A DNA stretch of 64,000 nt from Photobacterium profundum (GTDB taxonomy: Bacteria; Pseudomonadota; Gammaproteobacteria; Enterobacterales; Vibrionaceae). Under the pieces are notes generated by a model. It saw nothing but the letters and a program-made list of their open reading frames with translations. It was not told where the DNA came from and made no database searches. Of this stretch, positions 31,239-39,724 are shown piece after piece (the first letter of the stretch is position 1; each line of letters begins with the position of its first letter). The stretch lies in assembly GCF_003026285.1 (NCBI RefSeq), contig NZ_PYOD01000019.1, forward strand, positions 1 through 64,000. The letters are read 5' to 3'. The translations under genes and the position numbers were made by a program.

Positions 31239-31583
31239 ATGAAAATACAATTATTAAGCCTATCACTACTCTGCTCTTCACCTGTTTTCGCCCAAGATGT
31301 TACTTTAATTAACCCTTTTGAAGTACCAACGGTACATGAAAAGGCAACCATTGAGCATTGGGAGAAAGCCCGTGATTTTCTTCAGACTCAACCTGGGTAT
31401 GTTTCAACTCAACTGCATAAATCATTACAGCCTAATAGTACTTTCTTCTTGATCAATATTGCTAAATGGGAATCTACAGAAGATTTTCAACGTGCTATTT
31501 CAAACATGCAAAAAGTAATTCCAGCACTAGAACTTGATGGTGTGAAGAATTATCCCGCCTTATATGAAGTCATTCGTAATTAA
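31239..31583 (+). CDS. Periplasmic ABM-domain (monooxygenase-like) protein
   Basis: A 114-residue protein with a signal peptide (residues 1-18, cleavage after VFA) and one dimeric alpha/beta-barrel domain of the antibiotic biosynthesis monooxygenase type: INPFEVP start, GYVSTQLHKSL strand, FLINIAKWES strand and a following helix. Proteins of this fold act on small aromatic or lipid compounds, or only sense them. AGGAAG before the start. Confidence 0.65.
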   Translation: MKIQLLSLSLLCSSPVFAQDVTLINPFEVPTVHEKATIEHWEKARDFLQTQPGYVSTQLHKSLQPNSTFFLINIAKWESTEDFQRAISNMQKVIPALELDGVKNYPALYEVIRN

Positions 31584-31626
31584 ACATATCACGATTGCTA
31601 ATCATAATGTTAAAGAAGGATATACG

Positions 31627-32313
31627 ATGAAAGCTAAAACGATAATAAGATTAATTGCAGCCCCTTTATTACTAGTTAACGCTATGTCTGCCAATAGTGC
31701 AGCCTACGGTGTGAGTACCGAGTGGAAAACAGACGATCCTCAGCAGATATTTGAGACGATGACTGCGCAAAAAAGTGCTTTTTCTCAGCTAGTAGAATCC
31801 GGAATTATTCACGATGTATTTGTTCGTAAAAGTGTTGTTGGTGATAAAGAATTCCCTATGATTCGTTTCGTTATTGAAGCTGATAATGAAGAGTCGGTAA
31901 AGAATATAATTAGCCAACTTCCCTTTTCTAAAAAAGACTTAGTCACAATTGTCGATGCTAGAGATCTTGGGAACAAGTGGCTAAATACAGAACTAGTTCA
32001 AGAAAACTACGCGATTGAACTAGAATGGACAGATGCACATTCTCCCTACGTTGTAGACCAAATTTTAGGTAAAGATTTACAGCAAGTTGTTGACTGGAAT
32101 ACCAGTGGCAAAGTGACATCTTCCTATCTGAATGTTCAAAAAATAGAAGATAAAAATTCAGCCAACAATGAAAAGTTAAGGCCTATTTATTCAATTGCGG
32201 TATTAGCGAAAGATGAGAAAACAGCAACAGAGATGGCCATGAATCTTGAAGCTGTAAAATCTGGTTTGGCGACTGTAAAGATAATGCACCTAGGATTCAA
32301 AATGAACTTATAA
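31627..32313 (+). CDS. Secreted protein, unknown
   Basis: A 228-residue protein with a signal peptide (residues 1-27, cleavage after NSA). The mature part has two halves of similar shape, each with a Glu-Trp strand start (STEWKTDDPQ and ELEWTDAHSP), so it may be a duplicated alpha/beta-barrel like its upstream neighbour. GAAGGA lies eight bases before ATG 31627. Probably cotranscribed with the upstream gene 43 bases away. Confidence 0.6.
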   Translation: MKAKTIIRLIAAPLLLVNAMSANSAAYGVSTEWKTDDPQQIFETMTAQKSAFSQLVESGIIHDVFVRKSVVGDKEFPMIRFVIEADNEESVKNIISQLPFSKKDLVTIVDARDLGNKWLNTELVQENYAIELEWTDAHSPYVVDQILGKDLQQVVDWNTSGKVTSSYLNVQKIEDKNSANNEKLRPIYSIAVLAKDEKTATEMAMNLEAVKSGLATVKIMHLGFKMNL

Positions 32314-32361
32314 CGCTGTATTGATTGTTCTAATACCAATAAGATAAAATCACACTGCTTT

Positions 32362-32390
32362 CAGGTTTGTTCATTCAAACCTGTTTTTTT
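32362..32390 (+). terminator. Terminator before the ToxR-like gene
   Basis: CAGGTTTG pairs perfectly with CAAACCTG around six bases, followed by seven T. Confidence 0.8.
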
Positions 32391-32414
32391 GTACCTGTCT
32401 ATGAGTTAAAAACA

Positions 32415-33179
32415 ATGTTCAATGAGCAACCTTTGGCCACATATTCTACAATCGGCAATTATAATATTGATACTTTGACTCAAACTGTTACTCGTACAAC
32501 CGATCAACAATCGATTAAATTATCAAAGTCTGAAATACTTATTGTTGCGTTATTATCTTCGAACCATGGTGTTACGATTTGTAGAGAGCATTTACTTGAG
32601 TGTTGTTGGCCAGGAAAAGTCGTTACACATAGCTCTTTAACTGTTGCGATTAAAAATATACGCAATGCTTTTGCGGTAATCGGTGAAGATAATATTATTG
32701 TTACCGAACCTAAAAAAGGTTACTCAATACGCCTGCAAGAAAATGATGCGCCATTACATGCACCAAAATTATCCTCAAATGGTATCGGCCCTTTACCTGA
32801 AGCAGCACTACCACAGAACATTGAACAAACAACCTACGTTACAGAAAATAAAAAGTTAAACGTAAAATCAACGACTCTTCTTTTTGTTAAAAACCATTTT
32901 GTTTCCATTGTTTTTTTTCTACTCACGTTAGTTGTTTTCAGTAAGTATTTTTTATTTGTCGAGCATACCAGCGTGAATGGGAGAAGTACCTTATACGATG
33001 GTGTAGATATTCCAGAACGCATATCTTTATCGGTTAATAGTATTCCCAACGATATGTCAGAATTGATTGTGTATCCACTTGGTGGTCTTTGCTCATCTTT
33101 TCAAATTATCGGTTTCAATGATATGAGTATTGTAGATTTTACAGCAAAGATAGATCAAGGTGATTGCAACAATGAGTAA
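32415..33179 (+). CDS. ToxR-like transmembrane transcription regulator (VtrA-like)
   Basis: A 254-residue protein: a winged helix-turn-helix of the OmpR/ToxR type in residues 1-105 (LSKSEILIVALLSSNHGVTI, LLECCWPGK, and TEPKKGYSIRL), a polar linker, a membrane segment near residues 165-185, and a periplasmic domain with two Cys. It overlaps the next gene by 8 bases. The lengths and overlap match VtrA/VtrC of Vibrio parahaemolyticus, where the periplasmic domains form a heterodimer that senses bile salts. Here the target genes are unknown. ATG 32415 chosen; an upstream frame extension is hydrophobic and lacks an RBS. Confidence 0.8.
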   Translation: MFNEQPLATYSTIGNYNIDTLTQTVTRTTDQQSIKLSKSEILIVALLSSNHGVTICREHLLECCWPGKVVTHSSLTVAIKNIRNAFAVIGEDNIIVTEPKKGYSIRLQENDAPLHAPKLSSNGIGPLPEAALPQNIEQTTYVTENKKLNVKSTTLLFVKNHFVSIVFFLLTLVVFSKYFLFVEHTSVNGRSTLYDGVDIPERISLSVNSIPNDMSELIVYPLGGLCSSFQIIGFNDMSIVDFTAKIDQGDCNNE

Positions 33180-33618
33180 GTTAGTTGGAAAAATAATAAC
33201 GGGAGTTGTACTTGCCCTATTGTTCATTGTTTTGTTTGGTTCAGCATCAGCCTTATTAACTAAGAATTCATACCGCTTTTCTAGTCAGTATGATGGCTAT
33301 GGAAAAGAAACACTAAAGATTACTTATAATCGCGGGCGTATGAAAATGCAGTTTATAGGCAAAGACACTAAAAACGCTATCGTTATATCGAAGCAGTTTT
33401 TTGGTTTTTTCCTACGCTTTGGCTCACATTACTATTTATATGCAACGGAACAAGACGGTGCAGAGAAACATCAAAGTTTTACAGTCCGTAGTTTCTTTAT
33501 AAAGAATGTGAATAAGAGCGATGCTTTTTTGATTTCAGATCAGAGAGGCGTTTTTGTCGCAAAAAATGGATCACTAATTAATCTGAATAGTGTTCTTATT
33601 GGTACAAGTGGCTCATAA
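33172..33618 (+). CDS. Membrane-anchored periplasmic co-regulator (VtrC/ToxS-like)
   Basis: A 148-residue protein with an N-terminal membrane anchor (residues 6-26) and a beta-rich periplasmic domain. It begins inside the ToxR-like gene (8-base overlap), with AAGGTG nine bases upstream of ATG. This geometry is that of toxRS and vtrAC pairs, in which the second protein stabilises the periplasmic domain of the regulator and can complete a ligand pocket. Sequence similarity to ToxS or VtrC is not obvious by eye, so the call rests on layout, topology and size. Confidence 0.65.
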   Translation: MSKLVGKIITGVVLALLFIVLFGSASALLTKNSYRFSSQYDGYGKETLKITYNRGRMKMQFIGKDTKNAIVISKQFFGFFLRFGSHYYLYATEQDGAEKHQSFTVRSFFIKNVNKSDAFLISDQRGVFVAKNGSLINLNSVLIGTSGS

Positions 33619-33625
33619 ATTAATT

Positions 33626-33648
33626 GTTACAGCGTCACGCGCTGTAAC
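33626..33648 (+). terminator. Hairpin after co-component pair, overlapping a matS-like site
   Basis: GTTACAGCG pairs with CGCTGTAAC around TCACG; a T-rich stretch follows nine bases later. Its left part, GTTACAGCGTCAC (33626-33638), is also a one-mismatch matS. Confidence 0.6.
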
Positions 33649-33821
33649 AAACCCCTTCTTTTTCCGAGTTATAGATAAATCTATGGTGATATATAACGAA
33701 GCTGTTTAAATTTCTCATTAAAATAAAGTTATAGTGCATTAGGGCAGTCAGCGTGACAGCGTAATCTATAGTACCAATGTTGAATGACTCTCTTTGATTG
33801 AAATCGTTAATACAACAATCA

Positions 33822-34583
33822 TTAAGCTTTAAATGACAACCGAGAGCCATCAAAAATTAGCTGTGCTAATAACTGTTTAGTTATATCTTGCCCGTTGCTA
33901 TCAAATAGAACACCACAACTATTTAATCCACTCGCTTTTTGCGCACTGCGTACTACACCGGTAAGAGGGTAATTTTGTCCTGTTACTGGGTGTTTCACAA
34001 CAATGGTTATTTTATTATCGGTATCAAATGAAGGACCATTCGCACCGTAAACGAAACAGCACCCTTTTGATGACAAATCTTTAAATTCCACCAGCAAAAG
34101 GCGATTGGAAATTGAAACATGACCTTGTAATTTCACTTCATAACGCGCCTCACTACGAAGCTGTGTTAACCCTATCATTTGTGGAATTCTGAGCGTGATT
34201 ATTCGCTCGGGTTTTTGAATAATATTATCCATTTGAGTTTTAAATCGGACTATCGCCCCTTCGCCACGGTCGGAAATAGCCTTAATCGATACCCAGTACC
34301 CTTCACAAAAATAATCATCTAATTCATGTGGGCTGACTTCTGGTAAAGCCAAAATAAAATAATCGGTACCATTAGATCCAATGAATGTCGTTTCGCATTG
34401 AAACAAGCGTCCTAGCGGGGTTTTTATACTAATTGTAATACTACTACCATGGTTAATCATACATATACCGCGTATACCAGGTACTGATTCTTCACTACGT
34501 TTAGCTAAAAGCCGTTCTCTTAGCGCATTTCCATTTACATTCAAAAGACAACCCTGCCGCTTTCGGTTATTAATAATAATCAT
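33822..34583 (-). CDS. PilZ-domain protein (YcgR-like, c-di-GMP binding)
   Basis: A 253-residue protein: an N-terminal YcgR-type domain (about 20-130) and a PilZ domain from about 140 with RSEAR (RxxxR) and DLSSKG (D/NxSxxG), the c-di-GMP-binding motifs. In YcgR-like proteins, c-di-GMP binding slows flagellar rotation; vibrio homologues such as PlzD affect motility. Both binding motifs are present, so ligand binding is likely. A palindromic repeat ends 9 bases upstream of the start and may affect its expression. Confidence 0.8.
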   Translation of the reverse strand: MIIINNRKRQGCLLNVNGNALRERLLAKRSEESVPGIRGICMINHGSSITISIKTPLGRLFQCETTFIGSNGTDYFILALPEVSPHELDDYFCEGYWVSIKAISDRGEGAIVRFKTQMDNIIQKPERIITLRIPQMIGLTQLRSEARYEVKLQGHVSISNRLLLVEFKDLSSKGCCFVYGANGPSFDTDNKITIVVKHPVTGQNYPLTGVVRSAQKASGLNSCGVLFDSNGQDITKQLLAQLIFDGSRLSFKA

Positions 34584-34591
34584 TATATTTA

Positions 34592-34658
34592 TATACCCAA
34601 GTCACCTCAAGATGCAGGATTTTCGCTGAAACGAACATCTTGAAGTGACTTGAGTATA
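34592..34658. repeat. Short palindromic repeat, family member 1
   Basis: Two 24-base arms, beginning TATACCCAAGTCACCTC and ending GTGACTTGAGTATA, pair with few mismatches around a 19-base loop. The same arms bound the larger element at 57637-57901. Confidence 0.8.
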
Positions 34659-34914
34659 ATCTATCAGAGTGTAGTGATGTGGCTTTAATTATCAAGCAAA
34701 TCGTTACAATATAAGGAAAAAAGCATTGGTTGACCTCGAAAAATCCAATCTAAACATTCACTATTGGTATCTATGTAGGGCTTTTAAAATACATTCGCCT
34801 TAAATAATGCAATCAAAAATCAATATGGACCATTATTTCCACTCGATAAAATGCAATCATTCTAGATAATAGACATCATAATAAGGTAAAATGCCCCCTT
34901 AACAAGGAGTATTA

Positions 34915-35160
34915 ATGGCTATTACGATTCGAGATCTAGATCAGCATTATTATATGATTGAAGATTTAAAAAAATTAACTAAAACTAACGTTACAACAAA
35001 AGCGCTTATACAAGGTGGTTACCTTGCCGTTGATCTTGGCAAGCAGCTTGAAGCTGAAATGGAATCACGAATAAAAACAGAAGATGAATTGAAACAATTA
35101 AAAGAGAAATTAGCCAACTTTATTGAAAGCCAGCGATCACTTTTAGGCGCAATTAACTAA
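34915..35160 (+). CDS. Small coiled-coil protein (81 aa), unknown
   Basis: The 81-residue protein has an N-terminal part resembling a ribbon or short HTH (IRDLDQHYYMIEDLKKLTK... TTKALIQGGY) and a C-terminal coiled coil (about 45-75). AAGGAG lies eight bases before ATG. No signal peptide. It could be a small regulator or an adaptor; family unknown. Confidence 0.6.
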   Translation: MAITIRDLDQHYYMIEDLKKLTKTNVTTKALIQGGYLAVDLGKQLEAEMESRIKTEDELKQLKEKLANFIESQRSLLGAIN

Positions 35161-35251
35161 CCATTTTCTTCTCATACGAATGTTACTGTATTGGGTTTCT
35201 ACTTTATTAATATGTTGAATAATTAATAAATTAAATAATAGAAACCCACTT

Positions 35252-35659
35252 TTAGATGGATTTGGTATTATTAACCACCAGCTCATCAAAACCCGTTTCT
35301 GCATCGTATTTACGAGAAAAGTGTTGTTCAGTAAAACTCAATAAACAGATCTCAGCAGTGTAAGACACGACACTCCCATCCATTAAATGACCACCAAATA
35401 CCCTGCCTTCTTTATCAGCAACTGAAATATGAAGGTGAACATGATCAGCCGTTAATGTGCCAGAAAGTGTCAGAATTTCTAGAGGACCATCAAGCGTCAA
35501 CGATTTAGACTCATCAGCAAGGCGTATACGCGCTGTTGTTAAACATCCCGCACAAGATAATAGTGAGCCGGCTTTAATATTATTCGCTTTCACATAGGCT
35601 AAAACAGAGGCTTTTAAATCGTCCCCTTGAGTTAATCGAAAGGCATGAGGTTGAATCAT
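35252..35659 (-). CDS. PPC/DUF296 domain protein
   Basis: A 135-residue single PPC (plant and prokaryote conserved, DUF296) domain: AFRLTQGDDL at the start, GSLLSCAGCLTTARIR, LSGTL, then DHVHLHISVADKEGRVFGGHL, the metal-site-like His cluster of the family. PPC proteins are trimers; in plants they are linked to DNA-binding hooks, while bacterial ones have unknown roles. Stand-alone gene. Confidence 0.85.
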   Translation of the reverse strand: MIQPHAFRLTQGDDLKASVLAYVKANNIKAGSLLSCAGCLTTARIRLADESKSLTLDGPLEILTLSGTLTADHVHLHISVADKEGRVFGGHLMDGSVVSYTAEICLLSFTEQHFSRKYDAETGFDELVVNNTKSI

Positions 35660-35745
35660 AATATAAGCATTTCCATATTAAGCGGATACAAAAACGGCCT
35701 CACTAGAAGCCGTTGTCAGGTAACTACATTTTCAAAAGGTAAAGA

Positions 35746-36051
35746 TTAGGCTCGTCGACCTTGTTTCTTATTCGTACCAGTATGCGGGAACACATTGTGT
35801 ATACGTTGCTTTACTTTACTTGGCACGGTCTTAGAAAAAGTGATTTTTGTTGTAAAGCGATTCTTATAGACTTTAATTTGCCCAGAGAACGGCTGCTTAT
35901 GCGCTATCTCTTTACAGCCGACCAAAAAACCGTGGGGGATATCCCCTTTTGAATGCGTCAGTTCACCTTCTGTAAACTTCATCGTCATTACAGGGCGATC
36001 TTTAAAAACAAGAAAAATGACGGCAACGGCAAGTATAATGACATATTCCAT
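35746..36051 (-). CDS. DUF3634 family protein
   Basis: A 101-residue protein with one N-terminal membrane helix (residues 3-17) and a small cytoplasmic or periplasmic domain: MTMKFTEGELTHSKG, HGFLVGCKEIA and GQIKVYKN. It matches my memory of DUF3634 proteins found in Vibrio and relatives. Function unknown. Confidence 0.7.
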   Translation of the reverse strand: MEYVIILAVAVIFLVFKDRPVMTMKFTEGELTHSKGDIPHGFLVGCKEIAHKQPFSGQIKVYKNRFTTKITFSKTVPSKVKQRIHNVFPHTGTNKKQGRRA

Positions 36052-36145
36052 TCAATGATTCCTTCTTGTACGTTTTAGTATAAGCCTATATCAAATTGAG
36101 TATTTTACTGTAACGAATCCAATATTCACTGCAAATAAATGACTC

Positions 36146-36592
36146 TTAATCTAATAAATCAGATAAATCTTTACGGATATCCGAAACCGTTTTACTAACA
36201 GTTTCTGTACGATTGCTCTCACTCAACAAATATTCAATCGTATCTGATAACGTAGAACCCAAATCTTGTGACTTCTCTGCTAACTTTTCCCATACACGGT
36301 AGTCAAGGTCGATCGATTTTTTACGCGTATGTACTTGCTCGGCATTGAAGTGACGCTTGCGTTTAGCTCGAATAGCTTGTTTCAGCTTATTTTCAAGCTC
36401 TGGTGACATATGCTTACCAATCCACTCAATCACTTTTGTAGGTTCGTGTTCAATGGTAAGTAAAGATTGAATAGCAGCTTCGGCTTCACTCGAATCGATA
36501 TGACAGGTGATTGCCTCTCCTTCTTTCCATTTTTTGACCAAGTAAGTCCATTTCCAACCGGCTTCGAGGTTTTCAAGTTGCTGATATTTCAT
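36146..36592 (-). CDS. matP: Macrodomain Ter protein MatP
   Basis: A 148-residue DNA-binding protein: a helical N-terminal bundle (MKYQQLENLEAGWKW at the start) and a ribbon-helix-helix near residues 90-135 (KKSIDLDYRVWEKLAEKS). MatP binds matS sites to organise the chromosome terminus and links it to the divisome via ZapB. The gene is divergent from the ycbZ homologue, as in E. coli (matP-ycbZ-fabA). A matS-like site lies 36 bases upstream of its start, so autoregulation is possible. Confidence 0.95.
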   Translation of the reverse strand: MKYQQLENLEAGWKWTYLVKKWKEGEAITCHIDSSEAEAAIQSLLTIEHEPTKVIEWIGKHMSPELENKLKQAIRAKRKRHFNAEQVHTRKKSIDLDYRVWEKLAEKSQDLGSTLSDTIEYLLSESNRTETVSKTVSDIRKDLSDLLD

Positions 36593-36627
36593 AAAAGGGG
36601 ATAATTCTCAAAAGTCCAAAACAAACA

Positions 36628-36640
36628 GTGACAGCGTAAC
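36628..36640. promoter_or_regulatory. matS-like site in the matP-ycbZ divergent region
   Basis: GTGACAGCGTAAC differs from the matS consensus at one position. It lies between the divergent matP and ycbZ genes. Confidence 0.45.
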
Positions 36641-36787
36641 TGATTTTGGATAAAAGCTCAATTACATCACGATATTAACTGTTTGTTTTCTCACAAACCC
36701 AATATCCTGCATATCATAACTATTATGAGGGCATTGATTCCTTTATACTGCTGTCCTTTTCACAGTAACGAAAGAAAGCACAAGTCT

Positions 36788-38536
36788 ATGCATGAAGAAT
36801 CCTGGCGTACAATGATCCCAGATTACTCGAAGTACCAAACAATCATGGAAGATTATGAGAATCTTCAACCTGCTCCTGTAGGTACTTTGCAAGACCGTCT
36901 TAGTGACGCCGTCCGCCGCTTCACCGCAATTGAACTGCAACCTCGTGTTCTTCGTATTACCGCGCCTGACAACAAAGTCTATCGCGATTACGTTATTGAG
37001 CTATTAGCTAAATATGACGTAGAGAACAAGAAAAAAAAATCACAGCAGGTTGATTCTGAGGAGCAAATCAATAACAAAAATCAGAATGCTGAATCAACTG
37101 TTATTATTGCTGGCGAAAATGTGACTGAGCTAAGCCTTTTTGGTGCAGTTTATCCCCCTTCTGAAGATGGGAAAATTTCGAAAGCTCAAGTTAAACATGG
37201 TCTTGTTCATCAAGCGAACAATGGCTATCTTGTGCTTTCTGTTACAAGTATTTTAAGTAACCCTGCATTATGGCCACGATTAAAAAGCGTCTTAATGAAT
37301 GGCGAGCTGGAATGGCAAGCTGCCTCTCATAAAACTCTTTACCCACTGCCGGTGCCTGAAAAGCTGAATCTGAAGCTTGTCGTGATGGGCGATCGGTATT
37401 TAATGGGTGAGTTTGATAATGGTGAGCCCGATTTCACGTCCGGCTTTTCAATGTACAGTGAATTTGAGCAAGACTTACTTATTTCAGAGCAAAGTCTTCC
37501 TTCCTATCTTGCTTACGTGAAAGCCATTATTAACAAAGCAGGTTTACCTGACCTTGCCGATGCTGATGCTATTAATGTGTTATTAGCAACAGGCGCTCGT
37601 CATGCTGAAGATCAAACACGTGTTCCGCTTTGCCCTATTTGGCACCAAGGGTTAATTTCTGAAGCTGCTATTGATGCTGACGGACAAACGATCACCGCTG
37701 AAAATTTAAAGTCTTCTTTAAAAGCACGTCATTTCCGCGAATCATACTTACCTGAACGTGCTATTGAAGACATTCATCACGGACAAGTCGTAATTGATTG
37801 TAAAGGCGAACAAATTGGCCAAGTGAATGCCTTAACCGTCATTGATGTACAAGGTCATCCTGTTTCTTACGGAGAACCCGCACGTATCTCTTGTGTTGTA
37901 CACTTTGGTGATGGTGATATCTCTGATGTTGAGCGTAAAGCTGAGCTTGGTGGTAATATTCACGCTAAAGGTATGATGATAATGCAGGCATTTGTGAGTG
38001 CCGCGCTAAACTTAGATCAAGCGTTACCCTTCTCTGCCTCTATTGTATTTGAACAGTCTTACTGCGAAGTCGATGGAGACAGTGCGTCGTTAGCTGAGCT
38101 ATGTACACTCGTCTCAGCCTTAGCGATGCAACCAATCAATCAACAAGTTGCCATTACGGGTGCAGTAGACCAATTTGGTCGTGTACAAGCTGTAGGTGGC
38201 ATTAACGAGAAGATTGAGGGTTTCTATAAGGTTTGTCTTCACCGTGGTCTAACAGGCACTCAAGGTGTCATATTACCGAAAACAAACTTAAGTCACTTAT
38301 GCTTAAATGAAGATGTTCTTGAAGCAATAAAGTCAGGACAATTCCATATTTGGGCTGTTGAAAACGTCGATGAGGCTGTTCCTCTTATTATGGGGAAAGC
38401 ACTGAGAGGCGAAGAAGAAGACACTGATACAATTCTTGCGAGAATTGCAATGCGAATAGATGCCTTCCATCATGGTGATGAACCTAATGATGTCAGCTGG
38501 TTATCTATTTTTCGCAGCTGGTTTGGCCAGCACTGA
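36788..38536 (+). CDS. ycbZ: Lon protease homologue (YcbZ/LonH type)
   Basis: A 582-residue protein (E. coli YcbZ is about 586) with a Lon S16 protease domain at the C-terminus. The catalytic Ser lies in GDSASLAEL and the Lys in GGINEKIEG, the Ser-Lys dyad. The N-terminal AAA-like part is degenerate, with no clear Walker A motif, so it may not be an ATP-driven unfoldase. An extended frame from 36683 lacks an RBS. It is followed 68 bases later by fabA, as in Enterobacteria and Vibrio. Role in the cell poorly known. Confidence 0.9.
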   Translation: MHEESWRTMIPDYSKYQTIMEDYENLQPAPVGTLQDRLSDAVRRFTAIELQPRVLRITAPDNKVYRDYVIELLAKYDVENKKKKSQQVDSEEQINNKNQNAESTVIIAGENVTELSLFGAVYPPSEDGKISKAQVKHGLVHQANNGYLVLSVTSILSNPALWPRLKSVLMNGELEWQAASHKTLYPLPVPEKLNLKLVVMGDRYLMGEFDNGEPDFTSGFSMYSEFEQDLLISEQSLPSYLAYVKAIINKAGLPDLADADAINVLLATGARHAEDQTRVPLCPIWHQGLISEAAIDADGQTITAENLKSSLKARHFRESYLPERAIEDIHHGQVVIDCKGEQIGQVNALTVIDVQGHPVSYGEPARISCVVHFGDGDISDVERKAELGGNIHAKGMMIMQAFVSAALNLDQALPFSASIVFEQSYCEVDGDSASLAELCTLVSALAMQPINQQVAITGAVDQFGRVQAVGGINEKIEGFYKVCLHRGLTGTQGVILPKTNLSHLCLNEDVLEAIKSGQFHIWAVENVDEAVPLIMGKALRGEEEDTDTILARIAMRIDAFHHGDEPNDVSWLSIFRSWFGQH

Positions 38537-38604
38537 TCCGAGTTGTTTAGCGTACACGTGTACGCTAAATTGCTCTCATACTTTCTTGGAGCAGTAAGAA
38601 TCTG

Positions 38605-39120
38605 ATGAAACGCCAACAATCTTTTGAATACGATGAATTAGTAGCATGTGGTAAAGGTGAACTTTATGGTCCAGCTTTCCCTTCTTTACCTTCTGACAAT
38701 ATGCTGATGATCGATCGCGTGATTGAAATTTCAAGCGAAGGTGGCGAGCACGGTAAAGGCTTCATTCATGCGGAACTAGACATTAACCCTGACCTATGGT
38801 TTTTCGATTGTCACTTTAAAGGTGACCCTGTAATGCCTGGTTGTCTTGGCTTAGATGCAATGTGGCAGCTAGTTGGCTTCTTCCTTGGCTGGCAAGGTGG
38901 CGAAGGAAAAGGTCGTGCTCTTGGTGTAGGTGAAGTTAAATTCACAGGCCAAATTTTACCAACAGCAAAGAAAGTGACATATGACATTCAGCTTAAACGC
39001 GTTATTAACCGTAAGCTTATCATGGGCGTTGCTGACGGCCGTGTATTGGTAGACGGTAAAGAAATATACGTTGCTAAAGATTTAAAAGTAGGTTTATTCT
39101 CTGACACTACAAACTTCTAA
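38605..39120 (+). CDS. fabA: 3-hydroxydecanoyl-ACP dehydratase/isomerase
   Basis: A 171-residue hot-dog enzyme identical in length to the family standard. Catalytic His70 (in FFDCHFKGDPVMPG) and Asp84 (in LGLDAMWQ) are at the E. coli positions. It dehydrates 3-hydroxydecanoyl-ACP and isomerises trans-2 to cis-3-decenoyl-ACP, the branch point to unsaturated fatty acids. TTGGAGCAGT before the start. Terminator follows. Confidence 0.98.
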   Translation: MKRQQSFEYDELVACGKGELYGPAFPSLPSDNMLMIDRVIEISSEGGEHGKGFIHAELDINPDLWFFDCHFKGDPVMPGCLGLDAMWQLVGFFLGWQGGEGKGRALGVGEVKFTGQILPTAKKVTYDIQLKRVINRKLIMGVADGRVLVDGKEIYVAKDLKVGLFSDTTNF

Positions 39121-39150
39121 GTCATCCCCCTTTGGGACACTTATAAGTAC

Positions 39151-39180
39151 AAAAAAGGCTGCTATTATGCGGCCTTTTTT
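39151..39180 (+). terminator. fabA terminator
   Basis: AAAAAAGGC pairs with GCCTTTTTT with an inner GC pair; T-run on the + strand. Confidence 0.9.
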
Positions 39181-39322
39181 CTGTCTGTTATTCAATGAAA
39201 AACACTAAATTTAGTTACCCCGTAACTATAAAGAGCCAAAGCAAGGAACTAGACAGCTATGACTTTGACTACAGCTGAAGCACTTTTCCTCAACATAAAA
39301 CAGCATACGAAACTAACGACAA

Positions 39323-39346
39323 TAAAAAACCCCTTCTCCTAAGGGG
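39323..39346 (-). terminator. rmf terminator
   Basis: CCCCTT and AAGGGG pair across five bases, with the T-run on the - strand downstream of rmf. Confidence 0.85.
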
Positions 39347-39381
39347 CTAAATAAGGGTTCTTTCTATGAGGGAGGGATATT

Positions 39382-39555
39382 TTATTTATAGAGACCTGTT
39401 TGTAGTTCCTCTCTTGCGTCTCGCCAACCACCAAGCCAATTAGTACGGGCGTCCACACCTTGGTACGGACACACTTCATTAGAACGGCCATTCAAGCCAG
39501 CTTGATACCCGCGAGCTTGCGCACGTTCTAATCGATCCCGCTTTTGTCTCTTCAT
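39382..39555 (-). CDS. rmf: Ribosome modulation factor
   Basis: A 57-residue basic protein: MKRQKRDRLERAQARGYQAG, then CPYQGVDARTNWLGGWRDAR, the RMF signature. In stationary phase or starvation RMF dimerises 70S ribosomes into inactive 100S particles. Located beside fabA, as in E. coli, with its own terminator. Confidence 0.97.
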   Translation of the reverse strand: MKRQKRDRLERAQARGYQAGLNGRSNEVCPYQGVDARTNWLGGWRDAREELQTGLYK

Positions 39556-39670
39556 AGTTCGTCCTCAACCTTATTTATATTGTTTCACCACAGTTTCGTA
39601 ATGACGGAGTTTTGGTGACTCCTAATATAAGAATTAGCGATCTTCACTATTTTTTCAACCTTAGAAACAA

Positions 39671-39697
39671 CTAAGGCTCACAAATTGTGAGCCTTAG
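39671..39697 (-). terminator. Terminator after DUF3466 gene
   Basis: CTAAGGCTCAC and GTGAGCCTTAG form an 11-bp perfect stem around AAATT; T-rich flanks on both sides. Confidence 0.75.
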
Positions 39698-39724
39698 TGA
39701 AAAATAAATAATTATGACAAAAAT

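Noticed and set aside
36683..36787. N-terminal extension of the YcbZ homologue
   Set aside because: No RBS, and family length fits the ATG at 36788.
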